In this document: piece by piece, positions 1 to 13,011 of the stretch | How positions within the stretch are numbered: the stretch's first letter is position 1 | How the letters are laid out: each line of letters opens with the position of its first letter | DNA from: Scleroderma bovista | Lineage: Eukaryota > Basidiomycota > Agaricomycetes > Boletales > Sclerodermataceae | Direction of reading: 5' to 3' | DNA: 64,000 bases | Assembly: GCA_037178675.1 (NCBI GenBank) | Contig: JAYMGJ010000048.1 | Location: 80,849 to 144,848 of the forward strand | Position numbers and translations under genes: made by a program | The notes under the pieces: model-generated | Database searches by the model: none | Seen by the model: the letters and a program-made list of their open reading frames with translations, nothing else | Told to the model about the DNA's origin: nothing

Positions 1-395
1 CCCTCTCTCACTCGAGGCAGACGTTCGGAGACACACGGTGGACCTGTCTGGGATGGGCATGGGCACACACACTTACGTCAACCACCTCACATATTATCCG
101 TGATCTACTACCGCGAAAAAAAGACCCTGGGACATGAGGGAAAGGGGTCGCTTTGTGCACTGTTTTCGTCTGTGTTTGGCATGTACATTACGCACACTCG
201 TCGCTCGAATTCACGGGAAATAGCGACCTTGCAGTTAGCTTGGGGGTCACCCCGATAGGAGCCTCTTTGGTGTCGGCAAACGGCGAGAACTAAGGTTTAC
301 GCCGAGACTGGCATCAGCATCGAGCAGGGGCGTAGATGACGTGCATATCAACATTGTAATGTACTACACACCGCTGTACTCGGACAAGATCCCGC
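1..395. other. Intergenic, no gene seen
   Basis: No frame here carries a recognisable protein and no RNA gene was found. It lies downstream of the RIO2 stop and presumably holds the 3' untranslated region of that gene. An upstream neighbour may end before the window begins. Confidence 0.5.
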
Positions 396-2256
<1,861 letters not shown>

Positions 2257-2337
2257 GGGTTGGTGAAATCAATGCGGTCGTCGGATGCAGGAAGTTGCCA
2301 CAAACAGTTTCTCCCCTTTCACATATGTACCAACTTG

Positions 2338-3277
2338 ATGCGCGCCAGTGTCGCCATCCGCAAGGCTAACAAGGTCGGCACATCTCTATCCCAGCACTTC
2401 CCTTCATGCAGATTTACATAGGCCACCGCGGCTGAACTGGCTGCGTCCGTCCCTGCCATCTACGAAGCAAGTGGGCACAAGTACACCTCGGAGCATCCTC
2501 TTCGTGCTCTCTTACTAACAGCACTGCACAGGTTCAATATTTCCGTGTCGATCGGGCTTCTCCAAGTACGAGCGTGACCAGATATGGAGCGTGGTCGAGG
2601 AGAATATGTTCGACTTGTACATGGTTCTCCCCTCACTCGCCTATATCATGACATTTTGTACAACTAGCTATAATACCTCTTCCTTCGGCTGGGACCCACA
2701 ATCCAAGAACCTAGAAATGTTCGATCCCCAGTCTCGTTTCATCATCGCACGCCTAGATGGCGGTGCCAGCGACCCCGTCAACATCTGCGCGTACACCATC
2801 TTTCGCTTCGACAGGGAGGAATACCAGAATGTCATCTACTGGTGCGTCTACAGCGGTTTCGCCGCACGGTATCTTCCGTGACCTCGTTGTGGGGTAAGCT
2901 ATGAACTTCAGGTATCGAAACACGTCAGGCGGTACGGTCTTGGAAGGTGGCTGACCCTGAAACTTGCCGACATCGGCGCAGAGTGGGGGATGCAGAAGGT
3001 TGTGCTCACGGTATTTAAAGGTCTCTGATTTTGACACCTTCTTTACGCTGTCTTACCGTCTTATCCAGCCAATCAACCAGCGCTGTCGTTCTATACCTCC
3101 GTTGGGTGCGTCGTTTACTTCTCTAGACTTGTGTTCCAAATTTCCTTCTTATCGTTCTCCAGCTTTCTGATCGATGAAAGTTCGCCAGATCATCCAGCGA
3201 ACTCAGGGGACCAGGTTCTGGGCACGCACGACTACTCGATCTTATCCTTATCGATACCGATAGCATCAGTCAGATGA
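2338..3277 (+). CDS. NAA40: NatD-type N-alpha-acetyltransferase (Naa40), histone H4/H2A N-terminus
   Basis: Naa40 acetylates the N-terminal serine of histones H4 and H2A. The start at 2338 reads MRASVAIRKANK. Diagnostic blocks are SSFGWDPQSKN (NatD SNWGW region), FRFDREE followed after an intron by the acetyl-CoA strand, MQKVVLTVFK, ALSFYTSVG and the C-terminal FLIDESSPD, all in the order of animal and plant Naa40. Several introns are required; one clear example joins VFK to ANQPALSFYTSVG across 3019-3068. The predicted tail ends shortly after the DESSP motif. It shares an 81-bp divergent promoter with RIO2. The central exon that should carry the acetyl-CoA loop was not resolved base by base. 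Confidence 0.82.
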
Positions 3278-3528
3278 AGATAAGAAACTACAAGAAGCAA
3301 AAACATGGCACATTACCAAGTTTTATAAACAGGTTGTTCCAATGGTGGGCAGAGGTCCAAAGTTACAATACAGTACATCAAACTACTGGGTAAGCCCTTG
3401 TGTCTATGACTTGGACCAAAACTACAACCTGGTAATCACCTTTACTATTGCCGAGATGAGTTCAGCTGGTCTACATAATCGTAAGTGGGTGGATCAACTC
3501 TAAAGTCAGCCTGTAGATTCGGGTGCAA

Positions 3529-5649
3529 TCACAGCTCCTTCACGACTCTCTCTTCCAGCCATTCAATGGAAGCCGGGTCAATCATAACTGCGGGAACTTT
3601 GATCTGACCAACGCCGGTATTGTGTTTTTCCCCTCGCCACTGCCGATAATCCGAAAATGTCCCGTGTTTGACGATTCGGATCGTAGGCTGACGTAGTCGG
3701 CCTGCATCAGATGCACGTTGATGATCCTCATTCGTCGACAAAAGTGCCTCGAAAGCTTTCTGCCGCGCCGAGGTGGCATTGGGACCTATGCCAACGGCGT
3801 TAGAATAAGATAGAATCTCCGAACGGAGAGAAGGCATACCGATGTCGCCTGTAATTTCGAGGATGATGCCTACAGTCTCTGGAAGCTCGCGTCGATCGAG
3901 GACAGTCGTGAATTCCTGCACCCGTAACATGTCCTCTTCATTAATGGCCTGAGTCACTTTTACGAGATCTGCCTCCGTAACTATTGCATACTGGGATCGG
4001 ATCGCCAAGCTGTGTATACATGGAATACCGCTGAGTCAAGGCTCGAATCGTGTCGTTTCACTCACTTGTTGCGGCCATGGTATCTGAATACGGGTGAACC
4101 GTTGCGAGGGTCGAACCCAATGACGTGGAGCACATCATCGATGACATATCTCCATAGCCCATCCTGGGTCGTGGCCACGGGCTGATATAACTTGCCCGGC
4201 TGTAAGTCCCACTACGACACGAGTGTGAGGTTGACCATCAATGATATCTGAGATACGCACTGCTTGGCGGATGTTTTCATGTGCCTGGTTTTCCGCTACA
4301 TCCAGATACTCAATGGCATTCGTGGAGTTAACGACAAAGACGTCAACATCTTCGAAGTTGAGGGGTAAGCCTATGACACTCTCTGTGCATCCGTATCCAT
4401 GGTTTGTTATGACAACGTTTGGTCCGATCACTGACCTCGCCTAAGTATAATCAGACTAATCTGTTGGTATATTAGACAGGGATGCTTACCTTGGGCAACG
4501 CTGTTGCGAACGTACCACTGCAGATGCATTGCAGGATATTCAATTTCGGCCAAATTCGGGAGGCCCAGGCAGGGAAGGAGAACGGAGGGCCAATGCTCCT
4601 GAGCTCGTCCGCTCGCTGTGGATCAGCATGCATATTAACCTATTGCTATCAGCATTTGCCACTGGTTGAACGTTTCGTAAACCACTACCTGTAGGTAATC
4701 CCGGACGTGGTCTATGTGATCAATACCCGGGATGATCCCATCTCGTATGCTAGACAGGAGCATGTCCCACTCTTCCTGCATGTAGTACACCATATCCATG
4801 AAAAAGGTGATAAACGTCGTGGAAATTAGCTCCAAGGTCGGATCAGCCAATGCAAACAGCGCATGAATCAGCAGGAATGATCGATGATGACTTATGAGAC
4901 CGGTCGCCCACGGAGCACTATGATGTTGAACTACACAAATAACAACATGTATCCAGACCGTCCATCGTAGAGTTTGGTCAATTTGAGGGACACTCACTGA
5001 TAGATGTCATTCGGGTGTTGTCTGTCTCGACGGTCCACCCTTCACGTACGCGCAGGGACCCAGACGAGGCGATTGAAACGGGAATCCTCTTCACGACCTC
5101 CCCAGAAGCTGTTGTTACGTCGACAATGTCTCTGTAGCTCAGCGTGTACATGGGTGCTGTCGTGCCCGTCAAAGCGCTGCTGCGCGCGGGGTGTTCAGAA
5201 TGGCGAACCAAGCCCTTGGATCCAACGTATCGTGCAAAGTGCTTGGGCTTGCTACCAGACGTGGAGCTAGAGACGGCGAAGAAGCAGGGAAGACCCGGTG
5301 CGAGCAGGTTTTCCACTTCCGACAGATTGCATGGGCGTTCGAAGAACTTGGCCACCCAAGGACGGTAGGCATCATAGTCTGTAAGAGGAACGAGATGACG
5401 GAAGTCTGACAGGACACTTGGGTCTTCTTTCACGTCCTTGTCTCTGATGGTCGATCGGAAGTCTTTGAGGTCGGGTGAGGAAGAAGCATAATGGGAAGTG
5501 ATGATCGCCCCGATCACAGCTTGTAAACGCTGATCTGTTGCCTCTTTCAGGGCAGTTAAAAGTTGGGGCGGCAGGGACGTGAGCGGGTGAACGATGGGAG
5601 GAGTCATTAGCAGGGGAATGGAGGACATCCATGGTCTTTTTACGAGCAA
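3529..5649 (-). CDS. GH3 (JAR1-like) acyl-adenylate family protein
   Basis: GH3 enzymes in plants adenylate jasmonate, auxin or benzoates and conjugate them to amino acids; fungal members have no settled substrate. The first exon (5649 to about 4978) carries the N-terminal domain with VPLTDYDAYRPWVAKF, LLAPGLPCFFAVSSSTSG and KPKHFARY, the latter two matching the GH3 nucleotide-binding motif region. Downstream exons give FALADPTLELISTTFITFF, TNHGYGCTESVIG (the second adenylate motif) and a C-terminal domain ending VVKEL. At least four introns are used. The start is at 5649, with an alternative Met at 5628. No transit or signal peptide is apparent, so a cytosolic protein is likely. It sits between NAA40 and PIL1 with no linked biosynthetic genes. 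Confidence 0.82.
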
Positions 5650-5833
5650 GGGATTTTTAGACTGGAGTCATTGATGGACCACAGCGGTGAATATCCTTCG
5701 GACCGGGCGGGCCATTTGTCAACTGCGCAAGCGTAAGCACTGGTGCTATTGAACGGTGAGTGTGGTCCATTCCTGACAAAATTTACATCGACATGAAGAT
5801 TCTTACTAGCAGGTATAGTAATTGTCCCCGAAA

Positions 5834-7497
5834 TCAGATATTCTCAACGTCCTTGTAAGGCGGGAGTTCGTCTCCATCCTTCTGCCCCCCTTCGCCCTGA
5901 CCTTCGTGACTAGCACCGCCCTCACGAACGCGTTCTCGCTCCTCCCTCTCCAAACGCTTTTTCTCGTCCTCAGCGGACTCAAACTTTGGCTGGGTGGTAC
6001 TAGCAGCAAGGACACGTTCCCTCTCCTCACGCTCGAGGCGTTTCTTTTCCTCTTCGGCGGTCTCGCTCCTGGGCTGCGCGTTGCTGTATAGGTCATCGAC
6101 AGTTGCTTTGGGGACTTGGTCGACGCTCTGAGTCCCCAAGTCCTGTGACCCGCTTTGTGCGTCCTTTAATGAACCGCGGGCTGGTCCTGGCCCAGAAGGG
6201 CCCGCTGAAAGGGGCACGCCAGTCTCTGCGACGGTAGGAGGACGCTCGGGAATCGCCGCGTTCGATGAATCATCAGTCATCGGACGCGATAATGCGGGTG
6301 GAAGTCCCGTAATTGCGGATGGGCGTACAGGTATGGGTGCAGGACTCTGGTTGAGCGTAGTTGGATTGATTGGCGGGGGCGAGTTGTTGCTCTTCTCGGA
6401 CTGTTGCGTCGGAGGAGGGGTGATGGAAAGACCAGGGTGCGCACTGTTAAGCTCGGAGGCATGACTTTCACCGAACGAACGCGTGTCGGAGCGGGACAGG
6501 TCAGCGCCCACCGGTGGTAATGCGATCTGCCCTGGCTTGTAGTGGTCGAGCGCCTTCTGGAGGGCTGCGCGAGCTCCAGCAGTTTGGTCCGCTCCAGTAT
6601 ATGGATGGGTTGGCGTAGGCGGCAAGGTGGGCAAGGCATCCACGATGGGTTTTGCCGTTTGTGAAAGCAGGATCAACTTCTCGGCATACTGCGAAGTGGT
6701 TCAGTTATCACTGTTCTAGTTCATCGGGATGACCAGCCTACCTCGCGGATAGCACTCCATTTTGCCTGTTCGCTATCCCTGATAGCCTTCCGTTTCAAAA
6801 CCAGAATTTCTTTTTCCTGAGGCTCGTCGTTCTTCTCGGCGCGAGCGAGCTGGTCACTAAGTTCGGCAATTTGGCGCTCTGCATTCTTGTCTTGGCTGTG
6901 CTCGAGCTTTCTGATACGGAGCTGCAGACCTGCACGAATGTTTCGCTTAGGAGTGATGGCGGCTTCTGCGGTACGAAGAGCCTTCAACGGAGACCTGGCT
7001 TCATCGAGTTCGACGGCCAACGACGAGGCAAGCGATCCTTTGACAAAGTTTAGATATGCCAGCCGATCGGTCACTATGAGCTGCATGAACAATTGTGTTT
7101 CTGGACAATCGCATTGATCGCGCTCACCATCTTTGAGATCGGGGTCTTCTGCTTGTCCCCAAGTGTATAGTTCTTTGCTTTGTGCTTTGGCGTCTCTTGC
7201 AAGAGTATCGAGGTCCAAGGCAACACCTTTCTCGGTTGTGATCATGCGCTGAAGAGGGGTGGTGTTGGTGTACTGCTGCCCAATGTTACGGAGCTGATGC
7301 TGTAAGCTCTCGAGGGCATGCGAGCGACTACCGCCTTGGGCAGCTGCTTGGTTCGCAGAAGGTGGGTGGGAGACCCCAGCGGATGCCCCGGGACGATGGG
7401 CTGCAAGAGGCGTCTGGTTGATCGCACTCTGAGCCTTGTCTGCGATCTGAGAGAAGAAGCCTGAGACTGACATGGTTTTCTGGGAGGCAGATGTCAC
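5834..7497 (-). CDS. PIL1: Eisosome core component, Pil1/Lsp1 BAR-domain protein
   Basis: Pil1/Lsp1 proteins polymerise under the plasma membrane to form eisosomes. Exon 1 encodes MSVSGFFSQIADKAQSAINQ (this Met lies at 7473; an in-frame Met precedes it at 7497), the usual family start. The BAR region follows (LQHQLRNIGQQYT, ALDLDTLARDAK, TQLFMQLIVTDRLAYLNFVKGS, PKRNIRAGLQ). One intron near 6690-6742 joins AIRE to YAEKLILLSQ. The C-terminal half is low-complexity, Pro/Ser-rich, and ends with two near-identical charged blocks containing EKKRLEREERERV. These are longer tail elements than in the compact yeast proteins. It is divergently placed from nothing close and transcribed toward GH3. A Sur7/PalI-like partner gene lies 14 kb away. 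Confidence 0.93.
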
Positions 7498-7670
7498 TGG
7501 ACTGCCGGGTTATATACTCGATACGAGTGCTGCGTCATTGGAGTGTAACCGCAGCCACGACACAGCCATGGACAATATTTATTTATTTTACATAAATAAC
7601 ATATCCAAATAATCAGTCACGAAAAAACATGCACCCAATACAGTAACACATTAAAAGGACACAATCTCGC

Positions 7671-8775
7671 TTAGACAGTAATCTTCCTCGCCGTCTTCTT
7701 CTTTTCTGAGTCTTTGTGCGACAGAAACTCTACCTCGGTCGCAAGCGGCCCTGCCAACTTTTGTGCCTCAGCATATCCTAGTACGTTCGTCTTAAAATGT
7801 CGTCCAATAACCTCGACACGCTCCCGCAACTGGTCTTCGTCCCCTACAGGCGCCAGTCGCGTCCAAATCGATAGTCGGTAAAATTGGGGGCGAGTTGAGA
7901 CAATCACCCCCGTAATCAGTGACTGTGGGTTAGGGTCCGACGAGTCGGCGTTTGTCAGATAAGGATCAAATGTCTCGCCGATGGCAGCAAGCATCTGCAG
8001 TGGTTTCAGACAAACCTCGATGTATGTGGGTGCCACACGTACCGTATAAAGCCACATTTTGTCGACATTCCCCCTGTTCTTCTCTTTGGGCAGCTGAATG
8101 CTCCACTTCCCGCCGTTCTTGTTCGCTTCGTCTTCCCATGCCGGAATGATACCCTCCTATGGAACTGGTTAAAATAGAATAGAGAACACGAGTACCACGC
8201 TTACCTTGAAAAGATAATAGTTGGCCTTTTGAGGAAGTTGGGAGGGGGGTACAATATGATTGTACAACCTAAGGGAAGCTGTAAGAATCAGACGGGTGGC
8301 GAGACAAAGGCGAATTACCCCCAGAACTCTTCTACACTGTCAAAGCTGATCACTCGTTTGATGTCCTCCATCCATCCCTGTGCTGCAGCTGCGCTAGGAG
8401 TCTGAGGCAGCGGTGTTAGCGGTAAAGCAGTACTAGGGGTCTGGGGAAGATTTCGGCCTTTTGTCGCTGGTGAATCGAACCAGAGGGTCCATGCAGAGTA
8501 AAGAGGGTGCTAGTGCAATTGTATATCAATAGATCCGCAAAACATAGTGCTAGGCGTGAACAAACCTTGACGTTAAAGTTTGTAGGATCACTGAAGACAG
8601 TGCGGATGCCCTCCGCCTGGGCTTGCATGTCAATTTCCTGTATTTCGCCAGGTTCGACGTCATTTTCGTTGGACTTGGTGTTTGTGGCGAGGGTTCTTTC
8701 GGGGTTCTCAGCAAGGGCTGCATTGAGAGCAGCCTTGTTTGCTTGCTGGGAGGATGCAGAAAGTGTCGAAGCCAT
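7671..8775 (-). CDS. eIF4E: Translation initiation factor eIF4E, mRNA cap-binding protein
   Basis: eIF4E binds the 5' cap and recruits eIF4G. Reading from 8775 (MASTLSASSQQ), an acidic N-terminal region precedes HPLYSAWTLWFDSP, the family's first conserved tryptophan block. Next come VEEFWG, LYNHIVPPSQL, YYLFKEGIIPAWED, GGKWSIQLPKEKN, MWLYT, ITGVIVSTRPQFYRLSIWTR and the basic C-terminus ending KKTARKITV. Cap-stacking tryptophans and the lysine/arginine patch are therefore present. There are at least four introns. The protein is somewhat longer than yeast eIF4E because of Ser/Pro insertions (after the first W block) and within the C-terminal half. Its start codon is 184 bp from that of the divergent mitochondrial carrier gene. 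Confidence 0.93.
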
Positions 8776-8959
8776 GATGGCCTAAATGTCGAGACTCTGG
8801 GAGTCGTGCGAGAAAATGCAATCCGGTTGCTTTTGGATGTTGGCGATGTGCGATACGACTATCAACGACGAGCGAGGTGGACGTTCGAGTCTGAAATTTA
8901 TTTATTTATTTACATATTTTCGGGGTCTTTCGGATTACCCTCTCATCGTCTCCCCCCCC

Positions 8960-10110
8960 ATGGACCCGTTCCAAGCCAAGCTCGTCGCTGCAGCGATGGG
9001 GTCCATGGCGACCTCCCTCACAAGTGGGTTGTCTTGGTCTTTGCATACCACAGACAACAGACACTGACGCATCCCAACAGTGACCCCATTCGACGTCATC
9101 AAGACCCGACTCCAAACGCAGCCCAAGGAGCCGCTGTTTCCGCGTCCACCTTTCAACCGGTGCTGTCAGCCTTCACATGTGTCCTGTGTTCGCAATATGT
9201 CGTCCTTTGCACGGCCCCTGGAGGAGGTCGTGTGTGTTTATGATCATGGCATGCTACGGCGAGAACGAGTCAACGGTTTTCTCGATGCGGTGCGTCGCGT
9301 ATGGAGAGTCGAAGGCATACGGGGTCTTTGGAAGGGCGCCGGAATGTCACTGTGAGTGCAACAGCTTCTTTGAGATCCCTCGTCCTCACAGATTCACAGA
9401 TTAATTGGCGTCCCATCGTCGACAGTGTATATGCTTACCTATGATCATCTGCTTCGGAATGTATTTCCTGCTCTCATTTCCTCTCCCACAATCGTACCCC
9501 TTGTAGCTGGCATCACTGCCCGAACAACCATCACCTCCCTCTTGTCCCCTCTTGAGTTAATTCGAACGAACCTCCAGTCAACACCTAAATCCCCTGATCA
9601 ACCACATACCCTTCCTTCTGTGCTCAGATCCATAACAAAGGTTGTCCGCAAGAAAGGAATTCTCTTCCTCTGGCGTGGCCTTGGCCCCACACTATGGCGG
9701 GATGTTCCTTTCAGCGGCATCTATTGGGCTGGATATGAGGGCTGGAAACGCTACTTTGAAACTCGCGGTCAAAGTGGCGCTTATGTTGCGTTCGCCTGTG
9801 GTGCTATTAGTGGTACCACAGCCTCTCTACTGACCTCGCCCTTCGACGTCCTAAAAACTAGAAGGCAGGCGTTACTGATGGCAGGTACGATCCCTTCACA
9901 CACGAGAGGAACGATACCCCTTTGCTTGCGGATAATACGTACGGAAGGTGCCGGCGCATTATTTGCTGGCGTATTGCCGCGGACGGCCAAGATAGCCCCT
10001 GCATGTGGTATTATGATTGCTTGCTTTGAAGTATGTTGGCAGACACATTCGTTGACCTTTCGCTGACCTCGCGGTAGGGCATCGGCAAGTTCTTGGTGAA
10101 GAAAGATTAG
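8960..10110 (+). CDS. MTM1: Mitochondrial carrier, SLC25A39/40-Mtm1 type
   Basis: Six-helix mitochondrial inner-membrane carrier. Animal SLC25A39/40 import glutathione, and yeast Mtm1 affects manganese/iron handling. Three repeats are visible with signature motifs: PFDVIKTRLQ in repeat 1, SPLELIRTNLQS in repeat 2 and SPFDVLKTRRQA in repeat 3, each followed by a GLWKG/FLWRG/ALFAG block. The loop after repeat 1 has paired cysteines (CCQPSHVSC), as in this subfamily. Exon 1 begins MDPFQAKLVAAAMG at 8960; the last, short exon encodes GIGKFLVKKD and stops at 10110. At least three short introns are present. It converges on the Vam7-like gene with 127 bp between stops. Confidence 0.92.
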
Positions 10111-10237
10111 GCTTACATCGCACCTTCCGACATTAGACTTCATATTCACACTGTGATATACGGAGCACCTCATGCATATCTATCTAATGCCTATGGTATC
10201 TGTTATAATCGTAAAGATGTCGTAGAGCATGGAATAA

Positions 10238-11335
10238 TCAACCCAGGCGATTCAACTGCTTCTTAGCGTTTGAAAGCTTGCCACCTACGTGATCAACGTT
10301 GTTCGACAAGTCATCGAGCATCTCGTTGTGAAGCTGGAGCTCTGCCCCAATGGCCTCCCCAAGATGACGTTGGCGCTGTAAGATGGCGGTCAACTGGGAC
10401 AATTGAGTGTCTTGCTGTTCCACCTGTACTTTCTGCAGTTGGAGCAAACCGTGGTCATCCAGGGGACGGGTCTGTTCAGTCTCTTGTGGGTTCTTAAGAG
10501 CCGCACCGAATACACGTGCTGCGGGTTTGTTGCTCCCGAGAAGGGCTGCACGGTCAGACTCGGGTGCCAGAGAAACAGTGGTGAATGCACCAGGTGGTGC
10601 AGCCGACGTGTTTGCACGGGATGTCTGACGAGCTACAGTGAGAATCCTCCCGAGCTTTTCGCACTCGTCCTGTATCCTCGCGACCATGTCTGTTCTGCGT
10701 TGCAATTCTCCCTCAGCCATCCCTGCCATCCCCAATTCCTGCAAGCCCCGAGTCAGGGTGCGAACGCGGGACAGTACCTCTGCCAGTTTCTTCTTCGCCT
10801 GGACGTTCGCGGTGTGCGATGCACCAACATCTCCGCGGTCGGACAGGGTGTCGCGCCTGTTGATGTCTGCACGAACGTCTCGGATACGGGACTGCAGCTC
10901 GAGATGCTCGTCAAGCCACGACGCAGAGGAGAATTGCATGGCGCTGCTGCTCCCAGAAGCGGGGTTCTGCTTTCCGACTGGCACGCCTAGGAATTCTCGA
11001 AGCGCATAGCACTCCCTCCACTTTTCCTCCTTGGCACCAATGATGGCTCGAAGGTACGCTTCAAGCCCAGCCTGGCGCTGGTCAATCATCGCGTTCTCTT
11101 TTTTGAATGGTCCCTTGAGTATTGCAAATGAGTTCTTGGGCGGGAGTGGCGCAGGCGGTGGTGACCCGGTTGACTTCACGAGCTCGGTGTGAAGTTCGAC
11201 GAACTCGGAGTACCGTCGCCACATCTGCCATGAGCGGACATGAGCTTGGATTTCGATGCGATATACGACATGTGGTTTGGGTGTTTGTCGTTCTTCATGT
11301 CCACGAACGTACACCGCTTGGATTGCAGCGGCCAT
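10238..11335 (-). CDS. VAM7: Vam7-like PX-domain Qc-SNARE, vacuolar fusion
   Basis: A single exon. The PX domain starts almost at once (SWQMWRRYSEFVELHTEL, the phosphoinositide-binding RRY/F block, and PPKNSF), covering about residues 1-120. A long helical linker follows (residues about 150-250). The C-terminal Qc-SNARE motif runs from LLQLQKVQVEQQD to KQLNRLG, with heptads and a central glutamine and no membrane anchor. This architecture is that of yeast Vam7, which binds PI3P on vacuoles and completes the vacuolar SNARE complex. The chosen start MAAAIQAVYVRG is at 11335; an in-frame Met at 11383 would add 16 residues. The gene lies 92 bp downstream of SNF4 on the same strand. Confidence 0.9.
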   Translation of the reverse strand: MAAAIQAVYVRGHEERQTPKPHVVYRIEIQAHVRSWQMWRRYSEFVELHTELVKSTGSPPPAPLPPKNSFAILKGPFKKENAMIDQRQAGLEAYLRAIIGAKEEKWRECYALREFLGVPVGKQNPASGSSSAMQFSSASWLDEHLELQSRIRDVRADINRRDTLSDRGDVGASHTANVQAKKKLAEVLSRVRTLTRGLQELGMAGMAEGELQRRTDMVARIQDECEKLGRILTVARQTSRANTSAAPPGAFTTVSLAPESDRAALLGSNKPAARVFGAALKNPQETEQTRPLDDHGLLQLQKVQVEQQDTQLSQLTAILQRQRHLGEAIGAELQLHNEMLDDLSNNVDHVGGKLSNAKKQLNRLG

Positions 11336-11427
11336 GGTGGTGGGAGAAATATGTTTGGTTCGCATGCACCAATACGGCACCACTACTGTTACATGACTTG
11401 CAGACTACACAGTACTCCCCCCACTTC

Positions 11428-12877
11428 TCACGAGGACGGGCTCTCGGCACACTGCACTTTGTCCGCAGAAGTCGCTGCGATTTCCTCTGTCGATTCTAGA
11501 CCTTCCCCGATAGCCACATTGCCAATGAGATACCGTAGAACGTCGCTCAGGGTAATGATACCAAAGAGACGACCCTTCTTCCCTCCCTTCCTTTCCTCTT
11601 CCTAAAAAAATTTGGCAATGGACCACAAGAGAAAGACCGTAGCTCACCTCTCCTTCAACTACCACAAGTCTATGCACACGTCGCTTTTTGATCAATTGCA
11701 GTAGCGTGCCGAGAGAATCTCCGGCTGTACAGATGACAACCCCAGGAAAATCAGGCGAGCGTTGATTCAACGCCTCTGATATGGTTAGATCAAGGGCTTG
11801 ATATGCACCAAGCCGGACCAATGTCTACAAATTCATCTATGAAGGAACATTCCATCATAACATTTAAACAAGTGACGTACAATAACGTCGACGGTCTCGT
11901 ATAGATTTACGACGACACCGTCCTGATCGATAATGGGTACAGCCGATATCGAACGTTCGGAGAACATGTGGACGACATCGAAAACGGGTGTATTCAACGT
12001 CGCAGTCGCTATTGGCCAATAAGGGTTGGTGTTATTTGCAGGCGGCGATTGAGAGACGTAGGTCCCGATCTTCAATTTTCGTAATGAGAGTTGAAGCTGC
12101 TGGATCTCTCTCGTGCACTATGATGCTGAAATGAGGTCCGATCTTACATGAAAGTAGCCCGAGCATACGTTTATAGCAATGAATTTGAGGAGGCGGTATT
12201 GCGTCAGAACAGATACCATTACTTCGTGGCCTGTTTCAGTGTCATAATCGAGAAGAGGCAGTCGCCGAGCATGGGTTTGGATAAGCAGCTTGGCTGCATC
12301 GTAGAGAGTGCTACTCGGATGTTCGCAAAGCATAGGTGGAGTTGCTACCCCGAGACTTTTCTCGATGTCTGAGCAATGTCAATCAACGGTGTCACCGAAT
12401 GACAGAACGAAGACAGACCTCGCAATGACTCAAGCCGGAAGGTCTCAACATCTGCTGTAGCAGTATCGTAACTGGCATTGTCGTAATAATATTGGATCAA
12501 GTGTATGATGTCTAGCACGGTCAACATGCCGGCAAACTTCGACTTTTCGCTATTCCAAAGAGGAGCGGACACCACACCTGCGATGGAGTTGATGAGTCGG
12601 AAACGCTGGCAGATGGACAGGAAGTCAACATGCCATTGAGAAGGAGACATTGAAGGGCCTTTTTCACGTTCAATTTGGTATCGAGAACGATGAGCCTATA
12701 GCTGACTGGGAATGCGTCATAACAGGTGCGGCCCTTGAGGACGTTGCGTATGGCATGCAGAGCGACATCATGGAACTCTTGTGTCTGGACTGGCGGCAGA
12801 TAAGACCCTGCTCGCCTGCGTGTCGAGGCCTTTCGCTTTGGCGTTCTCGGGGACTGCGTCGGCGAAAGCGTCGCCAT
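11428..12877 (-). CDS. SNF4: Snf4/AMPK gamma subunit, four CBS domains
   Basis: Regulatory nucleotide-sensing subunit of the Snf1/AMPK complex. The start at 12877 gives MATLSPTQSPRTPKRKAS, then a first CBS (VLKGRTCYDAFPVSYRLIVLDTKLNVKKAL, then GVVSAPLWNSEKSKFAGMLT). The second has LYDAAKLLIQTHARRLPLLD and VVSVLTQYR-like MVSVLTQYRLLKFIA, the third MFSERSISAVPIIDQDG, and the fourth LLQLIKKRRVHRLVVVEGE plus GRLFGIITLSDVLRYLIG. It stops at 11428 after a short acidic tail. Around six introns are needed, several of them in-phase, so single-frame reading looks fragmented. It shares a divergent promoter of about 135 bp with the SSH4-like gene. Confidence 0.9.
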
Positions 12878-13011
12878 CGTTGAGAGGTGTGTTCGAAAGA
12901 AATTCAGTTATTATCGTATTACAAATCCCGGCCAACTCCGGGGTTCTGTAGTGACTTGGCTCTCGAATCCCGTCGCAGCTATACTCCTCCTCCTCACTAT
13001 ACTTCTCTTTT

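Noticed and set aside
7570..7620. AT-rich TTTATTTA repeats (also near 8898-8915) as possible regulatory repeats
   Set aside because: Short, simple AT-rich tracts in an untranslated or promoter region; nothing shows a specific function.
10403..10990. 195-codon open frame on the plus strand
   Set aside because: It lies wholly opposite the Vam7-like gene, whose PX and SNARE motifs are clear; the plus-strand peptide has no family resemblance.
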